Assembly (NCBI GenBank): GCA_030673425.1
Contig: DAOVJB010000065.1
Coordinates: 1 to 6,978, forward strand
DNA length: 6,978 bases
Reading direction: 5' to 3'
Origin: Elusimicrobiota bacterium
Lineage (GTDB): Bacteria; CAYTYR01; UBA6262; DAOVJB01
Shown here: positions 1-6,541 of the stretch, in pieces
Layout of the letters: each line of letters starts with the position of its first letter
Numbering within the stretch: position 1 is the first letter of the stretch
The notes under the pieces: generated by a model
What the model saw: only the letters and a program-made list of their open reading frames with translations
Database searches by the model: none
What the model was told of the DNA's origin: nothing
Program-made: the position numbers and the translations under genes

Positions 1-955
1 AGAAGCTAAAAAAATAATTATTAGTGTACATTGCCATAATGATCTAGGTTTAGCAGTAGCTAACTCATTAGAAACTATAAAGAATGGTGCTTTACAGATA
101 GAATGCACTATAAATGGTATAGGAGAAAGAGCAGGCAATTGCTCATTAGAAGAAGTAGTAATGAATTTAAAAACAAGAAAAGATTTTTTTAAAAACTTCA
201 AAACAACAATCAACATTAAAGAAATTTACAAAACATCAAGAATGGTTGCTGATTTAACTGGCATAGCAGTACAAAGAAATAAAGCAATAGTAGGCCAAAA
301 TGCATTTGCCCATGAAGCAGGCATACATCAGCACGGGGTTTTGAGTAGAAAGTTAACATATGAAATAATGACCCCTAAATCAATTGGACTGAAGGAAAGC
401 AAACTTGTCATGGGAAAGCATTCCGGCAGGCATGCATTTAAGAAGAGATTGGAAGAACTGGGCTATTCACTTTCTGGTAATAAATTCCAGAGGACTTTCG
501 AGCGTTTTAAGGTGTTAGCAGATAAGAAAAAAGATATTTTTGATGAAGATCTGCAAGTTATTGTGGAAGATGAAATGTCCCAGGTCCCGGAAACGTTCAA
601 ACTGGATTATATTAACGTAACCACGGGAAACCAGACAGTTCCCACCGCTACGGTTAGATTGACTAAACGTGAGGGAGCTAAAGGCAGTAAGGCCTATCAG
701 GAAGCTGCTTGTGGTGACGGGCCTGTTGATGCTGCTTACCTGGCTATTGATAGAATAACCAGGGTGTCTAATAAGCTATTAGATTACTCATTACGTGCTG
801 TAACAAAAGGTAAAGACGCGGTAGGAGAAGTAACTGTAAAAGTTGAGCATAGGAATAAGGTAATAGTCGGACGCGGGGTGAGCACTGATATTATTGAGGC
901 AAGTGCCAGGGCGTACTTAAATGCTATAAATAAAATAATATTCAAGAAAAGGTAA
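1..955 (+). CDS. leuA: 2-isopropylmalate synthase, 3' part (5' end outside window)
   Basis: This is the C-terminal part of the enzyme that condenses 2-ketoisovalerate with acetyl-CoA, the first committed step of leucine synthesis in the cytoplasm. The reading frame is open from the left edge (first full codon at base 2), giving 317 visible residues. The family is usually about 510 residues, so roughly 200 N-terminal residues are missing. Seen directly: the metal-binding HCHNDLG motif (visible residues 10-16), NGIGERAGN (38-46), the family hallmark [11 protein letters not shown], then [11 protein letters not shown]-terminal domain follows with GDGPVDAA and ends near [20 protein letters not shown]; this is the leucine-binding allosteric domain known in the family. 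[11 protein letters not shown] argues for LeuA over citramalate or homocitrate synthase. The ATG at 161 is an internal methionine, not the start, because coding similarity continues upstream. The first 300 bases are about 30% GC against about 42% for 361-720. The stop is 8 bases before leuC. Confidence 0.96.
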   Translation, partial: EAKKIIISVHCHNDLGLAVANSLETIKNGALQIECTINGIGERAGNCSLEEVVMNLKTRKDFFKNFKTTINIKEIYKTSRMVADLTGIAVQRNKAIVGQNAFAHEAGIHQHGVLSRKLTYEIMTPKSIGLKESKLVMGKHSGRHAFKKRLEELGYSLSGNKFQRTFERFKVLADKKKDIFDEDLQVIVEDEMSQVPETFKLDYINVTTGNQTVPTATVRLTKREGAKGSKAYQEAACGDGPVDAAYLAIDRITRVSNKLLDYSLRAVTKGKDAVGEVTVKVEHRNKVIVGRGVSTDIIEASARAYLNAINKIIFKKR

Positions 956-963
956 AAGACAGT

Positions 964-2235
964 ATGGCTATGACAATTACCCAGAAAATTTTAGCAGCTC
1001 ACTGCGGGAAGAAAGAGATCTCTCCCGGGGAGTTAATCAATGCCAAGGTAGATTTGGCTTTGGGTAATGATATTACTGCTCCTTTGGCTATTAAAGAATT
1101 CGAAAGAATAAAGGTTCAAAAAGTCTTCGATTCAGATAAAATAGCTTTAATACCTGATCATTTTGTCCCTAATAAGGATATTAAATCTGCTCAGCAGGCT
1201 ATGGTTATGAGGAATTTTGCCAGGAAACATCATATAAAACATTACTATGAAGTCGGATGTGGGGGCATTGAACATGCTTTACTTCCGGAATTAGGAATAG
1301 TATTGCCAGGTGAAGTAGTTATTGGTGCTGACTCTCATACATGTACATACGGGGCTCTCGGAGCTTTTTCTACAGGTGTGGGGTCTACAGATTTAGCAGC
1401 GGTTATGGCCACAGGGGAATGCTGGTTTAAGGTTCCTGAATCAATTAAATTTGTCTATAAAGGTAAATTGAATAAGTGGGTTGGGGGTAAAGATTTAATA
1501 CTTCATACTATAGGAGATATCGGTGTTGATGGAGCACTTTATAAAGCCATGGAGTTTACAGGAGAGACGATAAATAGTCTTCCTATGTCTGACAGACTAA
1601 CCATGGCTAATATGGCTATAGAAGCAGGCGGAAAAAATGGAATTTTTGGTATAGATGATATAACTATTCAGTACATAGAAACACGGGCACAGGGTCCTTA
1701 TGAGAGATATTATAGCGATGATAAAGCAAAATATGTTGATGTCAGGGAATATGATGTCTCAAATATCCAGTCCCAGGTTGCATGTCCATTTTTACCTTCT
1801 AATGTAAAGCCGGTTAGAGAGCTTTCAAATATTAAAATTGACCAGGCTTTGATAGGTTCATGTACAAACGGAAGGATAGAAGACCTGCGTATAGCCGCCG
1901 GAATATTAAAAGGGAAAAAAGTCCATCCTTATGTACGATTAATCGTTATTCCTGCTACTCAGAATATCTATCTTGAGTCTATCAAGGAAGGATTAACAGA
2001 GATTTTTGTTAATGCAGGTGCTGTTGTTTCAACACCCACCTGCGGGCCTTGTCTGGGTGGACATATGGGTGTATTAGCTGCTGGAGAAAAAGCTATAGCA
2101 ACGACTAATCGTAATTTTGTAGGCAGGATGGGGGACACTAAGAGTGAGGTTTATTTATCCAATCCTGCAGTAGCAGCGGCATCAGCGATTACAGGAAGAA
2201 TTACAAGTCCTGAAGAAATTATAAAAGAAAATTGA
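964..2235 (+). CDS. leuC: 3-isopropylmalate dehydratase large subunit (short, HacA-like type)
   Basis: This is the large subunit of isopropylmalate isomerase, which moves the hydroxyl of 2-isopropylmalate to give 3-isopropylmalate by dehydration and rehydration on a [4Fe-4S] cluster. The 423 residues match the short archaeal/bacterial type, not the roughly 466-residue E. coli form. The three expected cluster cysteines are present: Cys300 in IGSCTNGR, and Cys360 and Cys363 in [10 protein letters not shown]. Other family motifs are [15 protein letters not shown] (121-135), [10 protein letters not shown] (136-145) and VGRMGD (386-391). The start at 964 is preferred over the in-frame ATG at 970 because AAAAGG at 947-952 lies 11 bases upstream. 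leuA precedes it by 8 bases, and the partner subunit gene leuD follows after one small intervening gene. A homoaconitase is the main alternative, since the families are close, but the leuA and leuB neighbours make leucine synthesis much more likely. Confidence 0.95.
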   Translation: MAMTITQKILAAHCGKKEISPGELINAKVDLALGNDITAPLAIKEFERIKVQKVFDSDKIALIPDHFVPNKDIKSAQQAMVMRNFARKHHIKHYYEVGCGGIEHALLPELGIVLPGEVVIGADSHTCTYGALGAFSTGVGSTDLAAVMATGECWFKVPESIKFVYKGKLNKWVGGKDLILHTIGDIGVDGALYKAMEFTGETINSLPMSDRLTMANMAIEAGGKNGIFGIDDITIQYIETRAQGPYERYYSDDKAKYVDVREYDVSNIQSQVACPFLPSNVKPVRELSNIKIDQALIGSCTNGRIEDLRIAAGILKGKKVHPYVRLIVIPATQNIYLESIKEGLTEIFVNAGAVVSTPTCGPCLGGHMGVLAAGEKAIATTNRNFVGRMGDTKSEVYLSNPAVAAASAITGRITSPEEIIKEN

Positions 2236-2244
2236 GCTTTTATA

Positions 2245-2253
2245 AAAGGAGGT
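2245..2253 (+). promoter_or_regulatory. strong ribosome binding site of the small gene between leuC and leuD
   Basis: AAAGGAGGT is a near-perfect Shine-Dalgarno sequence, 7 bases before the ATG at 2261. It lies in the 25-base gap after leuC and is the strongest ribosome binding site in the window. This supports translation of the uncharacterised 90-residue protein. Confidence 0.8.
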
Positions 2254-2260
2254 AAAAGAG

Positions 2261-2533
2261 ATGGCTAAGGTTGAACAAGACAAATTAGATGTAGTGATTT
2301 TTATTCAAAATTTTATGATTGAGGGGACTATCTATACTTTAACAAGAGAACGTCTGTCTGATTTCTTGAATGTTCCCAGGCAATTTATTCCTGTTACCGG
2401 TGCAGATATATATTTATTACCTGAGAAGAGACTTGTAGATAAAGTAAAATTTCTAGATATAAACAAAAATTATATTTCAGCTATTTTTCCAAAGGAAGAA
2501 AGAGGTGATTTAACTAGTGAAAGTCAAGGGTAA
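2261..2533 (+). CDS. small conserved-looking protein of unknown function inserted between leuC and leuD
   Basis: This is a 90-residue protein whose function I do not know. It has no signal peptide, no long hydrophobic segment, and no Cys, His or Trp, so it is probably a soluble cytoplasmic protein without a metal or Fe-S site of its own. Predicted by eye, the first 75 residues alternate short beta strands: VVIFIQ (11-16), EGTIYTL (21-27), [12 protein letters not shown] (42-53) and KVKFLDI (61-67). [10 protein letters not shown] segment (29-37) sits between them. The pattern of a strand, a G-x-I turn, RLSDFLN, then FIPVT-x-A-x-IY resembles a family of short proteins that I recall as DUF6812; that name is from memory and unchecked. 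The last dozen residues are encoded by the leuD ribosome binding site and start region, so this tail is probably unstructured. The strong Shine-Dalgarno and the 17-base overlap with leuD argue that it is a real, co-translated gene. Confidence 0.85.
   Translation: MAKVEQDKLDVVIFIQNFMIEGTIYTLTRERLSDFLNVPRQFIPVTGADIYLLPEKRLVDKVKFLDINKNYISAIFPKEERGDLTSESQG
2501..2509 (+). promoter_or_regulatory. leuD ribosome binding site inside the preceding gene
   Basis: AGAGGTGAT matches the anti-Shine-Dalgarno end of 16S rRNA and lies 7 bases before the GTG at 2517. It falls within the last codons of the preceding 90-residue gene. It fixes the leuD start and suggests translational coupling between the two genes. 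Confidence 0.75.
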
Positions 2534-3005
2534 AGCATGGAAATTCCTGGATAATGTTAACACAGATGAAATAATCCCGGCAAGATATCTTAATACATCC
2601 CAGCATGAGGAGTTAGCAAAACATTGTATGGAAGATATAGATAAAGATTTTGTAAAAAAGATAAACATGGGAGACATAATTGTTGCCGGGAAGAATTTTG
2701 GTTGCGGGTCTTCCCGCGAACATGCGCCTGTTTCAATCAAGGCATGCGGAATTTCATGTGTTATAGCAGAAACCTTTGCCAGGATTTTTTATCGCAACGC
2801 AATAAACATTGGTCTGCCTATCCTGGAGAGCGAAAAGGCAAGCAGGAATATTGACCAGGGCGATGAAATAGAGGTTAATCTTGATAATGGTAAAATAAAG
2901 AACATTACGAAAAAACAGACTTACAATGCCGTTGCTTTTCCATCATTTATGCAGGAAATTATAAATGCAGGCGGCTTAATGGAATATGTGAAGAAAAAAA
3001 TATAG
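2517..3005 (+). CDS. leuD: 3-isopropylmalate dehydratase small subunit (HacB-like type)
   Basis: This is the small 'swivel' subunit of isopropylmalate isomerase; it pairs with LeuC and completes the substrate pocket. The 162 residues fit the short type (E. coli LeuD is about 201). Visible motifs are [11 protein letters not shown] (15-25), [14 protein letters not shown] (58-71) and [15 protein letters not shown] (88-101), all typical of the family. The start is GTG, supported by a good Shine-Dalgarno 7 bases upstream and by the N-terminal position of the NTDEIIP motif. The coding region begins 17 bases before the stop of the preceding small gene, in a different frame. The substrate-specificity loop reads YLNTS (24-28): residue 26 is Asn, not the Arg that marks the characterised M. 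jannaschii homoaconitase subunit. This fits isopropylmalate specificity but does not prove it. Confidence 0.95.
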   Translation: MKVKGKAWKFLDNVNTDEIIPARYLNTSQHEELAKHCMEDIDKDFVKKINMGDIIVAGKNFGCGSSREHAPVSIKACGISCVIAETFARIFYRNAINIGLPILESEKASRNIDQGDEIEVNLDNGKIKNITKKQTYNAVAFPSFMQEIINAGGLMEYVKKKI

Positions 3006-3030
3006 TAAAAATACTTCGTATTTAACTGAT

Positions 3031-3037
3031 GAGGAGG
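3031..3037 (+). promoter_or_regulatory. ribosome binding site that sets the leuB start at GTG 3047
   Basis: GAGGAGG lies 9 bases before the GTG at 3047, ideal spacing. It sits immediately after the in-frame ATG at 3029, which has no Shine-Dalgarno of its own (the upstream bases are AT-rich). This favours GTG 3047 as the leuB start. Confidence 0.75.
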
Positions 3038-3046
3038 CTACAAGAG

Positions 3047-4114
3047 GTGAGTAAAACTTATAAGATTGCAGTAATTGCTGGCGACGGCACAGGTCCTGAG
3101 GTAGTTAAAGAAGGGCTGAAGGTACTCCAAGCCGTGGGCAAAAAATATAGTCTTAAATATGAACTGGTTGATTATGATTTAGGTGGTGAAAGGTATAAAC
3201 AAACAGGAGAAATTTTGCCTGATTCAGTTGTTGATGAATTGCGTAAAGTTGATGCAATTTATCTGGGAGCTATCGGGCATCCTGATGTGAAGCCGGGGAT
3301 TCTTGAAAAAGGCATATTACTTCGTCTTCGTTTTGAACTTGACCAGTACATCAATTTAAGGCCGGTTAAACTATATCCAAATGTCTATACACCTGTGCGT
3401 GATAAGAAGCCTGAAGATATTGATTTTGTGGTGGTACGTGAAAATACCGAGGGGCTTTACAGCGGTAGTGGCGGGTTTTTAAAGAAGGGGACACAGGATG
3501 AGGTAGCAATACAGACTTCCATTAATACAAGGAAGGGTGTTGAGCGGTGCATCCGTTATGCTTTTGAATATACCAGGAAGCGGAACAAGGAGAACAAACT
3601 TACTTTATGTGGAAAAACAAATGTTCTTACTTTTGCTTTTGATTTATGGGAGAGGACTTTTAATGAGGTGGCAAAGGAATACCCCAAGATTAAGACCGAT
3701 TATGCGCATGTTGATGCAACAACCATGTGGTTTGTAAAGAATCCCGAGTGGTTTGATGTAATCGTTACGGACAATATGTTTGGCGATATTATTACTGACC
3801 TGGGAGCCATGATCCAGGGTGGAATGGGTATAGCTGCTGGCGGCAATATAAACCCGGAAGGGGTAAGTATGTTTGAGCCCATTGGTGGTTCTGCTCCCAA
3901 GTATACAGGCAAAAATGTAATCAATCCACTGGCTGCAATTTGTGCTATGGGGATGATGCTTGAGGTAATTGGAGAGATTAAAGCCGGTAAGAGCGTTGAG
4001 CAGGCAGTAATAAAAGCTTTAGAGAGCGGAAAAATCAAAAGCTTAGGTGCAGGGAAGATGGGACTTTCTACATCAGAAGTCGGAGATTTAATTGCCGGTA
4101 TTGTAGCTGGCTAA
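3047..4114 (+). CDS. leuB: 3-isopropylmalate dehydrogenase
   Basis: This enzyme oxidises and decarboxylates 3-isopropylmalate to 2-ketoisocaproate, the last leucine-specific step before transamination. From the GTG start it has 355 residues, a normal length; an in-frame ATG at 3029 would add six residues (MRRLQE) encoded by the ribosome binding site. Visible: GDGTGPEV (12-19), the substrate-recognition helix around ILLRLRFELDQ (90-100), NLRP (103-106), RENTEGLY (131-138, catalytic Tyr138), catalytic Lys190 in CGKTNVL, Asp223 in HVDATT, and TDNMFGDIITD (241-251) with metal-binding Asp247 and Asp251. The L-x-R-F-E-L-D helix resembles actinobacterial LeuB. One oddity: the nucleotide loop reads GGSAPKY (280-286) where classical LeuB has HGSAPDI. 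Lys-Tyr at this place is what NADP-dependent isocitrate dehydrogenase carries. Homoisocitrate or isocitrate dehydrogenase are alternatives, but the operon context supports LeuB. Confidence 0.92.
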   Translation: MSKTYKIAVIAGDGTGPEVVKEGLKVLQAVGKKYSLKYELVDYDLGGERYKQTGEILPDSVVDELRKVDAIYLGAIGHPDVKPGILEKGILLRLRFELDQYINLRPVKLYPNVYTPVRDKKPEDIDFVVVRENTEGLYSGSGGFLKKGTQDEVAIQTSINTRKGVERCIRYAFEYTRKRNKENKLTLCGKTNVLTFAFDLWERTFNEVAKEYPKIKTDYAHVDATTMWFVKNPEWFDVIVTDNMFGDIITDLGAMIQGGMGIAAGGNINPEGVSMFEPIGGSAPKYTGKNVINPLAAICAMGMMLEVIGEIKAGKSVEQAVIKALESGKIKSLGAGKMGLSTSEVGDLIAGIVAG

Positions 4115-4145
4115 TGATTAATTACAAAGGAAAGGGAAATATAGG

Positions 4146-5156
4146 ATGAAAAAGTGTAATGTAGCTGTTGTGGGAGCAACCGGAGTTGTAGGTAGGGAAA
4201 TTCTTAAGATTGTTGCTGAAAGGAAGTTTCCCTTTGGGGAGTTAAAGCTGTTAGCAAGCAAACGCTCAGCAGGAATGAGGACTTCCTTTAAGGATAAAGA
4301 ATACATAATAGAGGAAACTAAACCTGATTCTTTTGAGAATATAGACATTGCTTTATTTGCCAGTGCAGAGGCAGCAAGCGAAATTTTTGCCTCTGAAGCG
4401 GTTAAGCGTGGTGCTGTAGTTATTGACAATAGTTCCACTTTCCGTATGAATCCGGAAGTGCCCCTTGTTGTGCCTGAGGTAAACCCTGAGGACATATCCT
4501 GGCATAAAGGGATTATTGCAAACCCAAATTGCTCTACTATACAGTTAGTGGTCGTGTTAAAACCGTTGCATGATGTTGCAAAGATTAAGAGGCTGGTTAT
4601 TGCTACTTATCAGTCAGTTTCTGGTTGGGGCAGAGAAGCTATGGCGGAATTGAATCAGCAAACCAGGGATATTATAGCTGGTTTAGTTCCAACCATAAGA
4701 AGAGAAATTCTTCCTTACCAGATAGCTTTCAGTGTTATTCCTCAGATTGATAAGTTCTTAGAAGATGGTTATACCAAGGAAGAGATGAAGATGGTCAACG
4801 AAACAAAAAAGATTATGAAAGATGATAACATCAAGGTTACTGCTACTTGTGTGCGTGTGCCTGTTCTTGTATCTCATTGCGAAGCAGTTAATATTGAAAT
4901 GGAGAAAAAACTTTCGGTGCACCAAGCAAAAGAGATCTTATCTAAAACACCGGGGGTAGAAGTAGTTGATGATCCTGGTGAGTTAAGATATCCTCTCCCT
5001 ACGGTTGCTGCTGGGAAAGATCCCTGTTATGTTGGAAGAATCAGGGAAGATAACACGGTACCCTGCGGTTTGAACTTATGGATCGTGTCTGATAATCTGC
5101 GTAAAGGTGCTGCTTTAAATGCTGTCCAGATTGCTGAATTACTCATAAAAAAATAG
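4146..5156 (+). CDS. asd: aspartate-semialdehyde dehydrogenase
   Basis: This enzyme reduces aspartyl-4-phosphate to aspartate-4-semialdehyde with NADPH, the branch point to lysine/diaminopimelate, threonine and methionine. The 336 residues are full length. Seen directly: the N-terminal nucleotide-binding VGATGVVGREIL (9-20), SSTFRMNPEVPLVVPEVN (96-113), the active-site NPNCSTIQ with nucleophile Cys129, YQSVSGWG (155-162), and RVPVLVSH (237-244) with the likely catalytic His244. The C-terminal dimer/tetramer segment contains GLNLWIVSDNLRKGAALNAVQIAE. The usual SVSGAG or SVSGTG is SVSGWG here, a bulky substitution next to the substrate loop. The start is set by AAAGGG at 4131-4136, 9 bases upstream. 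It follows leuB by 31 bases, so cotranscription with the leucine genes is likely. An aspartokinase gene is not in view. Confidence 0.96.
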   Translation: MKKCNVAVVGATGVVGREILKIVAERKFPFGELKLLASKRSAGMRTSFKDKEYIIEETKPDSFENIDIALFASAEAASEIFASEAVKRGAVVIDNSSTFRMNPEVPLVVPEVNPEDISWHKGIIANPNCSTIQLVVVLKPLHDVAKIKRLVIATYQSVSGWGREAMAELNQQTRDIIAGLVPTIRREILPYQIAFSVIPQIDKFLEDGYTKEEMKMVNETKKIMKDDNIKVTATCVRVPVLVSHCEAVNIEMEKKLSVHQAKEILSKTPGVEVVDDPGELRYPLPTVAAGKDPCYVGRIREDNTVPCGLNLWIVSDNLRKGAALNAVQIAELLIKK

Positions 5157-5189
5157 TAATTGTTATTTAATATACATTACTGGAGTAAA

Positions 5190-5218
5190 TGTCCCCTGAA
5201 GACAAGTTTCAGGGGATA
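5190..5218 (+). promoter_or_regulatory. strong RNA hairpin between asd and truA, function uncertain
   Basis: TCCCCTGAA (5192-5200) pairs perfectly with TTCAGGGGA (5208-5216) around a 7-base loop. A flanking G-U pair and then a T-A pair extend the stem outward to 5190 and 5218. It sits in the longest gap of the window (76 bases). No run of T follows on either strand, so it is not a textbook intrinsic terminator. The 3' arm holds AGGGGA, the only Shine-Dalgarno-like sequence ahead of truA, but that lies 16 bases from the ATG at 5233, rather far for a working site. Transcript end protection, RNase processing or damping of downstream translation are possible. Confidence 0.6.
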
Positions 5219-5232
5219 CTAATTAGATATTA

Positions 5233-5982
5233 ATGAATATGAGAAACTTGAAACTTTTAATTGAATATGACGGTACTAAGTACTCGGGATGGCAGGTACA
5301 GAACAGGCCTAAAGCCAGAAAAACTATTCAGGGAGAAATAGAGAAGGCATTAAAAAAGATTTTACACAAGAAAGCTAAGCTGATAGGAGCAGGAAGGACT
5401 GATGCAGGGGTTCATGCTAAAGGGTATATAGCTAATTTCAAAACGATAAATAATATTGCTTCTGTTTCTTTGCAAAAAGCATTAAATAGTCTGTTACCTA
5501 AGGATATTGTTATTCATAGGGTTTGTGAGGTTCCTTTAAGGTTTCATTCACGGTTTGATGCAAAGAGTAAGATCTATAGGTATTCTGTAGCCAAAAGGTC
5601 GTTTCCTTTGGCAATAGGCAGAGATTATATCTATTATTTTCCGTTTAAGCTTGATGTTGATGCAATGAAAAGAGGGGCTAAGTATCTTATAGGCAGGCAT
5701 GATTTTTCTTCTTTTGGTTCTTCGTCAAGTGATAAAAAAGATCCTCATTGTACAATATTTAAGTTAGATATAAAAAGCACTAACCAGAAAATTGTTTTTG
5801 ATGTAGAAGCAGATTATTTCCTTTACAGAATGGTCAGGAATATTATCGGGACACTTTTAGAGGTAGGGAGAGGTAAAATAACAGCATCTGGAATAAAAAA
5901 GATTTTAAGCTCAAAAGACAGATGCAGGGCAGGGCCAACAGTACCGGCAAAAGGATTGAGTTTGATTAAAGTGAAGTATTAA
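5233..5982 (+). CDS. truA: tRNA pseudouridine(38-40) synthase TruA
   Basis: This enzyme isomerises uridines 38-40 in the anticodon arm of many tRNAs to pseudouridine. The 249 residues are full length for the family. Motifs in order: IEYDGTKYSGWQ (10-21), TIQGEIEKAL (31-40), the active-site GAGRTDAGVHA (52-62) with catalytic Asp57, FHSRFDAKSKIYRY (104-117), FLYRMVRNIIGTLLEVGRG (196-214) and the C-terminal AGPTVPAKGL (233-242). Two in-frame ATGs, at 5233 and 5239, are both possible starts; neither has a well-spaced Shine-Dalgarno, and the nearest candidate lies within the upstream hairpin. The gap to asd is 76 bases and the gap to the next gene 18 bases, so truA and the NTPase probably share a transcript. 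No promoter is convincing. Confidence 0.96.
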   Translation: MNMRNLKLLIEYDGTKYSGWQVQNRPKARKTIQGEIEKALKKILHKKAKLIGAGRTDAGVHAKGYIANFKTINNIASVSLQKALNSLLPKDIVIHRVCEVPLRFHSRFDAKSKIYRYSVAKRSFPLAIGRDYIYYFPFKLDVDAMKRGAKYLIGRHDFSSFGSSSSDKKDPHCTIFKLDIKSTNQKIVFDVEADYFLYRMVRNIIGTLLEVGRGKITASGIKKILSSKDRCRAGPTVPAKGLSLIKVKY

Positions 5983-6000
5983 GAAAGGTGTTAATACAAA

Positions 6001-6519
6001 ATGAAAAAGAATATTTTGCTTACAGGGAAGCCAAAAGTAGGAAAAACTGTTATTATAAAAAAACTAATTGAAGGCCTAAAGAATGCAGGAGGATTTTATA
6101 CAGAGGCGATTTATGAGAATAATAAAAGGGCTGGATTTAAGGTCATTAGTTTAGATAAAAAGGAAGCAACATTAGCACATCAGGATTTAAGTACAGGATA
6201 TAAGGTTAGTAAATATAATGTTGACCTGAACAGTTTAGAAGATATAGGTGTAAACAGCATCTTAAAGACCTTGAAGGATAAGAATAAAGATATAATTATT
6301 ATTGATGAGATTGGTAAAATGGAAGTGCTTTCGCTTAAATTTCAGGATGCGGTAATAAAAGCCTTAGATAGCCCAAAACAGGTTATAGGAGTTATTACAG
6401 AGGCAAATTTACCTTTTATAAGGGAAGTTAAAAGCAGAAACGATATTGAAATAATAGATACAACTATAGATAATAGGGATGGACTGGCTGATTCTATTAA
6501 GTCAATGATAACTCAATAA
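6001..6519 (+). CDS. THEP1-family P-loop nucleoside-triphosphatase
   Basis: This is a small P-loop NTPase of the THEP1/COG1618 type (related to Aquifex THEP1 and human NTPCR), which hydrolyses ATP, GTP and other nucleoside triphosphates in vitro; the cellular role is not established. The 172 residues match the usual length. Visible: Walker A GKPKVGKT (9-16), GGFYTEAI (30-37), AGFKVISL (44-51), SKYNVDL (70-76), the Walker B region IIIIDEIGKME (98-108) with Asp102 and Glu103, and VIGVITE (128-134). The GFYTE and KYNVDL segments separate this family from general adenylate-type kinases. The ATG at 6001 is supported by GAAAGGTG at 5983-5990, 10 bases upstream. It lies 18 bases after truA and 22 before the transport protein gene; neither neighbour explains its function. 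Confidence 0.9.
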   Translation: MKKNILLTGKPKVGKTVIIKKLIEGLKNAGGFYTEAIYENNKRAGFKVISLDKKEATLAHQDLSTGYKVSKYNVDLNSLEDIGVNSILKTLKDKNKDIIIIDEIGKMEVLSLKFQDAVIKALDSPKQVIGVITEANLPFIREVKSRNDIEIIDTTIDNRDGLADSIKSMITQ

Positions 6520-6541
6520 TATGAGGAAGGATTGTTAAATT

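Noticed and set aside
161-955. leuA starting at the ATG at 161
   Set aside because: The same frame is open to the left edge and encodes HCHNDLG and NGIGERAGN, core LeuA motifs, so 161 is an internal methionine.
2510-2740. Open frame of 76 codons on the minus strand over the start of leuD
   Set aside because: It lies wholly opposite well-supported leuD coding sequence, shows no recognisable motif, and is explained as a shadow.
964-3005. LeuC/LeuD as homoaconitase of a lysine (alpha-aminoadipate) pathway
   Set aside because: leuA with its leucine-binding domain and leuB flank the pair, and LeuD lacks the Arg26 marker of characterised homoaconitase.
3009-3023. Small hairpin AAATAC-TTC-GTATTT in the leuD-leuB gap
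   Set aside because: Six mostly A-T pairs with a 3-base loop are expected by chance in AT-rich DNA and too weak to call a regulatory element.
3537-3737. Short plus-strand frame inside leuB
   Set aside because: Entirely inside leuB in another frame, with no ribosome binding site of note and no recognisable protein.
3700-4038. Open frame of 112 codons on the minus strand within leuB
   Set aside because: Shadow of leuB: the protein is a low-complexity mix rich in Pro, Ile and Ser, with no recognisable domain.
4118-4495. Open frame of 125 codons on the minus strand within asd
   Set aside because: Opposite the conserved nucleotide-binding half of asd; rich in Ser, Thr and Leu, with no family motif.
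5160-5190. Possible promoter for truA (TTGTTA with GTAAAT 19 bases on)
   Set aside because: The -10 match is poor and the spacing long; an AT-rich gap gives such matches by chance.
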